Notes under the pieces: generated by a model
What the model saw: the letters and a program-made list of their open reading frames with translations, nothing else
What the model was told of the DNA's origin: nothing
The model's database searches: none
Shown here: in pieces, positions 32,976-41,443 of the stretch
Layout of the letters: every line of letters starts with the position of its first letter
Numbering within the stretch: position 1 is the first letter of the stretch
Origin: an uncultured Clostridia bacterium
GTDB lineage: Bacteria; Bacillota; Clostridia; Saccharofermentanales; Saccharofermentanaceae
Direction: 5' to 3'
Length of the DNA stretch: 64,000 bases
NCBI GenBank assembly: GCA_947167045.1
Contig: CAMVGO010000001.1
Coordinates: 62,001 to 126,000, forward strand
Made by a program: the position numbers and the translations under genes

Positions 32976-35576
32976 ATGAGAGAACGAATCTTACTTGTTC
33001 CCGGACTTAACGGAAATGAGCTTATCAAGAATCTTGCCCTATATAACGTAAAGTGTTTTAACCTGAGGATCGTAACCGGAAGCGAGCTTGCACGTATGGC
33101 GCTGACCCGTTCAGGCATAGCAGTTAAAGAAGAATTCATTGATAACACCGAAGAGATCACAATATTATCCAAAGCAATCAAAGGAATAAAGTACTTTGAT
33201 AAACCGACATACACCGATCTTTCCAATATCACTTCTGCCATAAGGCGGATGAGGAGTCTTGTTACAGATCCTGACGAATCAAAGGTGATCGAAGATACTT
33301 TATCCGGAGGCATCTTCAAAACAAAGAACGATGCCCTTATCAAAGCATATAAGGAATACATGCGTATCCTGAAGGACAAGTCTTGCATAGATTCCGTATC
33401 ACTTATAAGGAAAGCAATTGCCGAATGCACTGCATTCGATGCAGACTTTGAGATCCTGAAGGAATACCCGCTTAATCCCATTGAAAGCGCTCTGATACAA
33501 CAGGTATCTGATGGCAAAGTAAAAACTATAAGTATTAATGATCTATATGAAGCCTCAGATAAGCCTATAAAGATATCATGCTATAAGAATTGTTATGGGG
33601 CTTCCAACGAAGTAGAGACGATAATAACGGACATCTATTCAGGCAAGAATACTGATGACTGTACAGTTGTGGTAACAGATCCGGATACTTATGGTCAGTT
33701 ATTCCTTGATTATGCACTGATGTACGATATTCCCGTAACATTCGGATGCGGGATCCCGATAATGAATTCAAATCCGGCAAAACTTTTGGTTCTGTACTAT
33801 AACTGGATGACAACCGGTTTCTTCGGTTCTTCTTCAATTAAAGCAATGTTAACCAGCGATGCTTTTGACAGGGGCAATCTGCCATTATCCGATGAAGAAT
33901 TCAGCTGGAACGTGTTCTATGAGCTTCTCGGTCAGATAAGATACACCAACGATATCAATGTCAATCTGTCCCGTTACGACAAGTTCAAAAAGGCTCTGAT
34001 GGAAGACGGTGCACTTATCGACGAAGATGATACTGAGGCGCTAGAGGCTTTCCATGAAAAGGAACTCTGTCTTGAATCTCTCAGGAGAATGGCTTATGAG
34101 CTATCTTTGTTGCCCGAAGAATTCATAACAAAATACTCGCATCTCAGGAAGAGCAAAAACAGTAATTCAGAAGAACTGCTTTCGGCTCTGGACTCGGCTT
34201 CCGTAAAAGGCATTGCCGACCAATTGGCAATAATACGCAGAGCTGAGATAGATCAGTCTCTGGAAGACATAATCCGAAGCATTCTCAATACCGGACAACT
34301 CTCCCAACAGAGCGAACCCGGTAAGATACACATAACCACAGTCGACAAAGCAGTTTCTTCAGTCAGGAAGAATATGTATATCGCCGGAATGTCCGCAACA
34401 AGATTCCCCGGTTCACCAAAAGAGAACTATCTGCTTCTAGATGAGGAGTTAAGAGCCTTCGGCTCTCCTGCTGAACGGTTCACATCTGCGGGACGCATAA
34501 TGGCCAACAGAGACCATCTGCTCGAGCTGGTACAACTTGCATCAGGGCTCGGTTCGGACATTCAGGTATCCTATGCCGGACTTAATGTCTCTGAACTTAA
34601 GCAGGAAAATGCTTCATCGCTTATATATGAACTCTACAAGGAAGAACACGGGAACGACATCACATACGAGCAGTTGATGAAGAGCATCAAGACCGTTGAA
34701 TACTTTGAACCCAAAGTATCGATAGGACGTTATATCGGTAAAGCATACCTGAAGAAGAATCTTATTCCGACTCATACCCACAACAACGCACCACGTCAGG
34801 TCGCCCAGAACATCACTGAGCAGGAGTTCTCTCCGTCTGCATTAGACAAATACGTAGGCTGTCCGCGTAAGTTTATGCTCAGATACATCATCGGTCTTCA
34901 TGAACCTGAAGAAGACGATCCGTTCCTTGTTATTGCACCCAACGAGGAAGGCGTGTTGCTTCACTCGCTGATGGAACTGCTTGCCGATCCTGATACGGAT
35001 AAGGATAAGTTCATGAAAGCGGCTGAAAAGTACTTTGATAGATACATAGCTGAACACACTCCTCTTATTCCCGACAATGTAAAGGATAAGAGAACACAGT
35101 TCCTGGAAATGGCAGATCAGGCTTATGAGAGCAATCCTCACAGGGAGATCATTCTCAAGGAAGAGGATATTCATAAGACCCACGAAAGTGGAATCAGATT
35201 ATACGGATATCCTGACCGCGTGGAAAAACTGGAGGACGGTTCATGCATCATTGTCGATTACAAGACGAGTCATAAGGAAAGACATGCGGAAAATGACCCG
35301 GCATCCTGTCTTCAGGTGCTCATATACGCTTATCTGATGGAACAAAGCGGATACAAGGTGTCTCACTGTGAATACAGATATGTCCGTCTGGAAAAGACGA
35401 TCAGGTGTGAATGGAACGAAGAGACCAAGAGTGAACTGGATGACATTCTTACAGATTTTAAAGAACATATGGAAAACGGATACTTCCCTACATTCAGCAA
35501 TTTCATTCCAAATGTAAAAGATTTCAATCCGTGTGAACACTGTAAGTATGGTCTCGTGTGCGGTAAGGGGGTATAA
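32976..35576 (+). CDS. AddB-like helicase-nuclease subunit
   Basis: An 866-residue protein, shorter than typical AddB (about 1,150). The first residues lack a Walker A lysine (PGLNGNELIKN), so ATPase activity is probably lost. The C-terminal nuclease is intact: FSPSALDKYVGCPRKFMLRY, EEGVLLHSLMELL, and GYPDRVEKLEDGSCIIVDYK. Cys in CPRKF plus NPCEHCKYGLVCG provide the four-Cys Fe-S staple of AddB. The partner AddA-like gene begins two bases after the stop. AddAB resects DNA ends for recombination. Confidence 0.8.
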   Translation: MRERILLVPGLNGNELIKNLALYNVKCFNLRIVTGSELARMALTRSGIAVKEEFIDNTEEITILSKAIKGIKYFDKPTYTDLSNITSAIRRMRSLVTDPDESKVIEDTLSGGIFKTKNDALIKAYKEYMRILKDKSCIDSVSLIRKAIAECTAFDADFEILKEYPLNPIESALIQQVSDGKVKTISINDLYEASDKPIKISCYKNCYGASNEVETIITDIYSGKNTDDCTVVVTDPDTYGQLFLDYALMYDIPVTFGCGIPIMNSNPAKLLVLYYNWMTTGFFGSSSIKAMLTSDAFDRGNLPLSDEEFSWNVFYELLGQIRYTNDINVNLSRYDKFKKALMEDGALIDEDDTEALEAFHEKELCLESLRRMAYELSLLPEEFITKYSHLRKSKNSNSEELLSALDSASVKGIADQLAIIRRAEIDQSLEDIIRSILNTGQLSQQSEPGKIHITTVDKAVSSVRKNMYIAGMSATRFPGSPKENYLLLDEELRAFGSPAERFTSAGRIMANRDHLLELVQLASGLGSDIQVSYAGLNVSELKQENASSLIYELYKEEHGNDITYEQLMKSIKTVEYFEPKVSIGRYIGKAYLKKNLIPTHTHNNAPRQVAQNITEQEFSPSALDKYVGCPRKFMLRYIIGLHEPEEDDPFLVIAPNEEGVLLHSLMELLADPDTDKDKFMKAAEKYFDRYIAEHTPLIPDNVKDKRTQFLEMADQAYESNPHREIILKEEDIHKTHESGIRLYGYPDRVEKLEDGSCIIVDYKTSHKERHAENDPASCLQVLIYAYLMEQSGYKVSHCEYRYVRLEKTIRCEWNEETKSELDDILTDFKEHMENGYFPTFSNFIPNVKDFNPCEHCKYGLVCGKGV

Positions 35577-35578
35577 AG

Positions 35579-38500
35579 ATGACTAGCCTTGAAACAGATT
35601 CTTTATCCAGAAAACGAATAGTTAATGATATAGATACCAACTTCCTCGTTGAGGCTGGTGCCGGTTCGGGAAAGACCACCATGCTCGTCAGCAGGATGGT
35701 AGCCATGGTCGAGGGCGGTGTCGACATAAGTAAGATATGTGCCATCACATTTACTAAAGCCGCTGCAAATGAGTTCTATGAAAGATTCCAGGCATTGCTG
35801 ATCAAGCGCAGTAATCCCGAGGAGAAGTGGGATGACAAAGGACTGCCGGGACAACTGCCAAAACCTACTCCGACAACACAAAAGAGATGCGAAGAGGCAC
35901 TTAAGAATATCGACCTCTGCTTCATGGGGACGATCGATTCGTTCTGCAACATGATCCTCTCAGAGCACCCTTCTGAAGCCGGCATTCCTTCTGATGCCGT
36001 CCTTATCACCGATGCTGATGCCAAGGAACTATACCGCCAATACTATGTAAAGATCTGTGAGGGTGAATATGGAGAAGACAAAGCATCAATGGCCCGCACG
36101 TTCAGGCTGTTGTACGATGACAGCGAAGATGTATTCTCCGAATTCATGCCTTTCTTCATGGACAACCGCAATGTCCACTTCAATTATCACGAAGAAACAG
36201 AATTTAATATCGATGAAAGATATAAAGATATCCGAGATGATCTTATCTTCCTTGCAGCATTCCTTTGTGATCACGAAGAACTGAAATACGAAGGCAATCA
36301 GGAAAGCCGCGATGCTTGGGAAAGGATCGAGAAGACGAGAAGACGCCTGTCGAGGCAATGGAGCACAAATTACACAAACATACTCTATGCCCTAAAAAGT
36401 CTGGCTGATATCTGCGTCGTCAGTGGTTCTGCTGATGAGTATCCGATGATCATCAGCGAGTGGTTTGAAGAACGTCAGGGATTCCTGAAGATCAAGGAAG
36501 ATGTAATACGCCTCCGAGAGGAATTGGACAGACTGAAATACAACATAACGCTTTCTTTCTTTGTAAACTGCATCTCCATATTCGAACAGGCCTTACGTGA
36601 AAGAGGCCGTCTGACATTCTTCGATTATCTGTTCTATCTTAAGGAGATGCTGCGTAAGGATGCAGGAAACGGCGGAAAACTGATCTCTTATATCTATAAG
36701 AGATACAGCCATTTCCTGATAGACGAATTCCAGGACACGAATCCGATGCAGGCTGAGATATTCTTCTATCTCACGTCTGAAAACCCTGTTCAGAGATGGG
36801 ATCAGTGCATTCCCAGACCGGGCTCCCTGTTTATTGTCGGTGATCCAAAGCAGTCCATATACAGGTTCAGAGGAGCTGATGTCAGGTCATTTCTCTTTGT
36901 TAAAAGTCTCTTCGTCCAGCCTGTCGGTGAAGTGTTACAACTCAGCAGAAACTTCAGATCGACACAGTTCCTGATCGGTCACTTCAACAATATCTTTACT
37001 GCTATGCTTCCTGAAGCAACACAAGATCAAAGCCAATTCGAAGAGATTCCGCCTCGTGAAGAATCCAAAGATGAATTCGAGGGCATATTTACCTACAACG
37101 CTTATATTGGCAAAGCCGCCGAGGAACATTCAGACAAGACTGATCCGCTGATGGTGCTTAAGATAATCAAGGAGCTTACAAACCGCGAAGAATATAAGAT
37201 ACGGGATAAGAAAACAGGCGAACTCCGCCCTATCAGATACAGCGACTTCATGGTCATTACATCAAGCAAGAGAGCGTTGTCTCCAATAATGGATGAATTA
37301 AGAGCTAATGAGATACCTACAAGAGTCGAAGGCAAGATCCCGTTTGAGAAAAACATGGCTTTGCTGGAGACATATACGTTGTATTCAGCAATCACGGATT
37401 CAAACGATCAGATAGCTCTATACGGAGCACTGACAGGCAAAATAATCGGTATAACAGTCGCTGACATAATTGATTACATAAACAACGGCGGGAAACTGTC
37501 ATTATATGGCGATGAATTTGACCGTTCAGAATGCGAAGATGAGAATGCCATAAAAGTAACTAATGCCATGAATAAACTCAGAAAATGGCATGAGCGATCC
37601 CGCACCATGTCCCCCGCCGCTTTATTTACAGGAATAATCGAAGAGTTCGAGATTTATAATTATGTATCGACTGAAAACCTGGAGATAATGTATTACACGG
37701 TCGAACTTCTCCGCAACACTGAAAAAGCAGGCCTTATCAGAAACCACCGTGATTGCGTTGGTTTCATCGTAGAACTGCTTTCAGGTAAATCGGAACAGGA
37801 AAGGTGTCTCTCTTTGAGCAGCGACATCGACTGTGTTCATATGGCGAATCTGCACAAGGTAAAGGGTTTGGAAGCTCCGATCGTCATACTTACGGCATAT
37901 TCGACATGGACGCCGCCAGTAAACCACAGGATAGAGCACAACATAGACGGCACGGAAGGTTACATCATCCGGGAAAAACCTCAGGATGCTGATTTCAATG
38001 CTCCTCCGAGTTTCCAAACGGATGTGTTCAGAGATAAGGAGCGTGAAGAAGGAATATCCCGGGCAGCTGAAACTCAAAGACTCCTTTATGTCGGTGCTAC
38101 AAGAGCACGTAACGTACTGATAATATGCAACAGATATGCATACAAAGGAAAAAGACTGCAGATAGATTCCAGATGGTCACCTTTGGTCGAGTTCGGAATT
38201 CCGGACCTGTTCCGCTCGATCACGCCCAAAGAACCGGAACAATTCCCTCCACTAAAAGTTAAAGATCCGACAAGACTATATGAGGCCTGCAAAGAACGCA
38301 ATGTCATCAACACCAGAGATGACGAATCACAGCGTGATAACGAGACAGAATCTTATGCGGTTATCAATCCGAGCAAATTAGGGATTAAATCCCATTCTTC
38401 AGGAAATAAAGTGGATAAATCCAAGAAGTTAATAGAACCCACATTACTTGGTACTGCAGTCCACAGACTGTTGGAGATATTGGTCTTATCCAAAGGCAGT

Positions 38501-38926
38501 ATAGATATTGACGTTACGGTTGACGGAATAATAAAGGAATTCATAACACCTTACAACGAATGCTATTCAGCAGCATTGAGCAGCACACTGAAGGATGTAG
38601 CCAATACAATGAAGACTGGCGGTTTTCCCCAGACAAACGGCGCACCGCAAGATCTGATGCCTGTCTTATTCAAGGCTGACCAGGTCTACTGTGAGGTTCC
38701 CTTCAGTTACAGAGACACTGAAGACGGCAAGACAGTGGTCAGGAAAGGTATAATTGACCTTCTCTATTGTTCTGGAGGCAAATGGCACATCATTGATTAT
38801 AAGACCAATGAAGAAGCAAAGGACTTAGACTATACATACGAGAAGCAACTTAACGCATACAAGGAAGCCTTATTTGCAACGGAGGGTATTGATGCTGACG
38901 CGATGATCTATCATATTGATGTGTAG
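35579..38926 (+). CDS. AddA-like UvrD-type helicase-nuclease
   Basis: A 1,115-residue SF1 helicase with a nuclease tail. Walker A is EAGAGSGKTTML (Lys32). Also seen: IDSFCNMIL, Walker B in FLIDEFQDTNPMQ, VGDPKQSIYRFRGADV, LSRNFRS, NLHKVKGLEAPIVIL and RLLYVGATRARN. The C-terminal PD-(D/E)XK part has LLGTAVHRLLEILV and GIIDLLYCSGGKWHIIDYK. All canonical AddA motifs are present. With the preceding gene it forms an AddAB pair; presence inside a nuclease cluster suggests an accessory or defence copy, though it could be the cell's only AddAB. Confidence 0.88.
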   Translation: MTSLETDSLSRKRIVNDIDTNFLVEAGAGSGKTTMLVSRMVAMVEGGVDISKICAITFTKAAANEFYERFQALLIKRSNPEEKWDDKGLPGQLPKPTPTTQKRCEEALKNIDLCFMGTIDSFCNMILSEHPSEAGIPSDAVLITDADAKELYRQYYVKICEGEYGEDKASMARTFRLLYDDSEDVFSEFMPFFMDNRNVHFNYHEETEFNIDERYKDIRDDLIFLAAFLCDHEELKYEGNQESRDAWERIEKTRRRLSRQWSTNYTNILYALKSLADICVVSGSADEYPMIISEWFEERQGFLKIKEDVIRLREELDRLKYNITLSFFVNCISIFEQALRERGRLTFFDYLFYLKEMLRKDAGNGGKLISYIYKRYSHFLIDEFQDTNPMQAEIFFYLTSENPVQRWDQCIPRPGSLFIVGDPKQSIYRFRGADVRSFLFVKSLFVQPVGEVLQLSRNFRSTQFLIGHFNNIFTAMLPEATQDQSQFEEIPPREESKDEFEGIFTYNAYIGKAAEEHSDKTDPLMVLKIIKELTNREEYKIRDKKTGELRPIRYSDFMVITSSKRALSPIMDELRANEIPTRVEGKIPFEKNMALLETYTLYSAITDSNDQIALYGALTGKIIGITVADIIDYINNGGKLSLYGDEFDRSECEDENAIKVTNAMNKLRKWHERSRTMSPAALFTGIIEEFEIYNYVSTENLEIMYYTVELLRNTEKAGLIRNHRDCVGFIVELLSGKSEQERCLSLSSDIDCVHMANLHKVKGLEAPIVILTAYSTWTPPVNHRIEHNIDGTEGYIIREKPQDADFNAPPSFQTDVFRDKEREEGISRAAETQRLLYVGATRARNVLIICNRYAYKGKRLQIDSRWSPLVEFGIPDLFRSITPKEPEQFPPLKVKDPTRLYEACKERNVINTRDDESQRDNETESYAVINPSKLGIKSHSSGNKVDKSKKLIEPTLLGTAVHRLLEILVLSKGSIDIDVTVDGIIKEFITPYNECYSAALSSTLKDVANTMKTGGFPQTNGAPQDLMPVLFKADQVYCEVPFSYRDTEDGKTVVRKGIIDLLYCSGGKWHIIDYKTNEEAKDLDYTYEKQLNAYKEALFATEGIDADAMIYHIDV

Positions 38927-39132
38927 AGATGCTCACATAATCCCCAAAAACGTTAATTACCTTAGAACATATAACGTTAGATGACAAACAGCCTATGAGA
39001 AAACGCAGAGACTTTTTTGGGTTTATGGATTGTTTACAAGGTTTAAATTCTATCGAAACATAACATGTAATAAAATAAATATGTAGTTTTTGACATACTA
39101 ACGTTTAAACCGGTACGAATGAGGTAAGCTCA

Positions 39133-39966
39133 ATGGCTATAAGTAAAAAACTAGAGATAATCTACCATAATGGTCAGCCCGATGGCATACGATCTTTAAG
39201 AAAACACCTGTCCACAATGACCACATACATTATTCCACGAACGCTGCTTTCTGAAGCAAAAGGTTTGACTGGCGTAATACGGCCCGGCATATATTACCTT
39301 ATCAATGAGGATACTCAAAACAACATTGCTCAGATCTATATTGGTCAGACCAGGAACGGAATAACCCGATTAGATGATCATAATCGTTCAAAGGACTTTT
39401 GGAATAAAGCAATACTATTCCTCGCTGATAAGAAAACTTTTTCCTTGGATATAATAAGCGGTCTTGAAGAATATGCCATCATAAAGGCGCGTGAATCCAA
39501 GAGATATAAAGTAGAGAATACAGTAAACCCTAAGTATGAGATTGATGAATACGATTTAGCTTCCATAGAAGAAATCTATGAAGAGATCAAATTCATCATG
39601 GCTACTCAGGGGTATAAACTTGATAATTCAGAAGAAAGTATCAATTCTGCCGCCGTTCTGCATACAACTAGAAACGGAATAAAAGGCCTTGGTGTCTATG
39701 CAGGAGACAGATTTGATGTGTTAGAAGGCTCAGAAATCAATCTGAGTAAAGAAGTTAATCTTCCCAAATACAACAAAATGCGCAAAGAATTGTTGACAAG
39801 CGGTGGAATAGTATCTGATGGCGAAAAGCACATTCTGACAGTAACTCTATCATTTAAGACTCCAAGCGGAGCTAGTGACTTTGTTCTTGGTGGCTCGACA
39901 AACGGCTGGATTGAGTGGAAAAATACAGATGGTGTAACACTAAACGATCTCTACCGAAAAGGATAA
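39133..39966 (+). CDS. GIY-YIG nuclease with DUF4357 domain
   Basis: A 277-residue protein. The N-terminal GIY-YIG-type fold has GIYYLINED and AQIYIGQTRNGITR with downstream Arg and Glu (ISGLEEYAIIKARES). The C-terminal DUF4357 is visible as KGLGVYAGDRFDVLEGSEI and STNGWIEWKN. This pairing is common in defence-associated nucleases. ATG at 39133 follows GAGGTAAGC. It overlaps the following gene's extended reading frame but not its chosen start. Confidence 0.82.
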   Translation: MAISKKLEIIYHNGQPDGIRSLRKHLSTMTTYIIPRTLLSEAKGLTGVIRPGIYYLINEDTQNNIAQIYIGQTRNGITRLDDHNRSKDFWNKAILFLADKKTFSLDIISGLEEYAIIKARESKRYKVENTVNPKYEIDEYDLASIEEIYEEIKFIMATQGYKLDNSEESINSAAVLHTTRNGIKGLGVYAGDRFDVLEGSEINLSKEVNLPKYNKMRKELLTSGGIVSDGEKHILTVTLSFKTPSGASDFVLGGSTNGWIEWKNTDGVTLNDLYRKG

Positions 39967-39986
39967 CAATAGAAGAGGCCAATTAT

Positions 39987-41435
39987 ATGCCAAAGGGTCC
40001 ACAATTAAATGATATAGCGAGGAATTTTACTACGCGAGATAGCCTTGGCATCGAAAGTGTTGCTGCATCTATCTCAGGAGAAATATGTCCTATAGTCAAC
40101 ACAGTTACTCCCAGAGCCTTTTACTGGCCTTTCATGGTTTGGATATATTATGACTTCTATAAGTATTCTGGTATTGAGGAACATACTGTCAAAGCATTTG
40201 ATACATATTTAAAGAGACAAGACTATTTCTTTGTTCTAGCTACTCTATTAACACCAGGATCCGATCGGACCAATCTTGTTGGTGTATTACAAACACAAAA
40301 TGATATATATTTCAACAAAACCGGCAAATATCCATTTAATCCCAAATACTTCAAAACACGATATGGCGGAATGCAATATTATAACGCCGGATGCTTATCC
40401 ATGAGATTCATTATTGATCGTGATCCAGAAACTGGCGTTGAATACAGCTTCCCCAAACTTACCAAAGACGGGGAAAGAATGGCTCTCGCCTTTGAAAAAG
40501 TCATTAAGGGGACACAGTATTACAAGAAATATAGATTATTTGATGTTGAAGTACCAGAATCAGTACTTAAAGAATATGGCAAGGTGATCAATCTTGGGTT
40601 AGTAGGCTTTGACGAATGCAAAGAAATACTTAAAGAAAAACTATTCGAATCTAAAAGGAATTCCAAATTAGCAGATTCAGCTTCTTATATTGAATTCTTG
40701 AATAAAGAATATGGCATAAAAGAATTTGACAGACATAGCTGTCGAAGAATGCTGTTTGATTATCAAACCCCATCCGGTAAAGCTATTACAATCCGCAGTG
40801 AGTTGGAGACTATCTCAAATGAATGGGAGATTGTAATTGGACGTCAATACTTTACTGCTGGACTTGAGATGATATGGAAATTCATGCTCGAACAACTTGA
40901 TGAACCACTAACAAAGCAGCAATGGCTTTCAAAAGTTATTAATAAATCAAAGCTTGAAGTAAACATTAATCAGCCATTATCAACACTTTTAGGAAAAGCA
41001 ACATATGGATTTAATATCAGAGAGAATATGATTTCAAATGGCCGAGCTGGCAATGATGACAGCGCTGTAATAAATGGTTTGAGGATTATTCTATCAATGT
41101 ATAATCATTTCCACGATCGCGAAGATTTGGGCGAGGACCGCTTATTTTTCGATTATGGCATTGATAGCAATTCTATCCCCTTCTCCGATCTGTCTGATGG
41201 AGTAAACAAGCATATAGACAAATCTATTAAATCGTTCCTTGTGTTTGTAATGGATAATTGGCTTATTCAGCAGCACTATATGACGGCATTTGAGAAGATG
41301 CTTCAAGATAGAGATGGATTCTATTATGAAATAATCGATGGCAAATACATTAAGCGCGAAGAATTCTACATTGATTTTCAAGGTATAAGACTGATACAGC
41401 TCTCGCAAGTAATGCGGGATTTAGAGGTTATATAA
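39987..41435 (+). CDS. hypothetical protein of nuclease cluster
   Basis: A 482-residue protein, starting MPKGPQLNDIARNF at ATG 39987 after AGAAGAGG. Aromatic-rich segments include WPFMVWIYYDFYK. No catalytic motif stands out. It sits between the GIY-YIG and PLD-like genes with short gaps (21 and 8 bases), indicating one operon. I do not recognise it; it may be a recognition or scaffold component. An in-frame upstream start would overlap the GIY-YIG gene. Confidence 0.7.
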   Translation: MPKGPQLNDIARNFTTRDSLGIESVAASISGEICPIVNTVTPRAFYWPFMVWIYYDFYKYSGIEEHTVKAFDTYLKRQDYFFVLATLLTPGSDRTNLVGVLQTQNDIYFNKTGKYPFNPKYFKTRYGGMQYYNAGCLSMRFIIDRDPETGVEYSFPKLTKDGERMALAFEKVIKGTQYYKKYRLFDVEVPESVLKEYGKVINLGLVGFDECKEILKEKLFESKRNSKLADSASYIEFLNKEYGIKEFDRHSCRRMLFDYQTPSGKAITIRSELETISNEWEIVIGRQYFTAGLEMIWKFMLEQLDEPLTKQQWLSKVINKSKLEVNINQPLSTLLGKATYGFNIRENMISNGRAGNDDSAVINGLRIILSMYNHFHDREDLGEDRLFFDYGIDSNSIPFSDLSDGVNKHIDKSIKSFLVFVMDNWLIQQHYMTAFEKMLQDRDGFYYEIIDGKYIKREEFYIDFQGIRLIQLSQVMRDLEVI

Positions 41436-41443
41436 CATAAATT

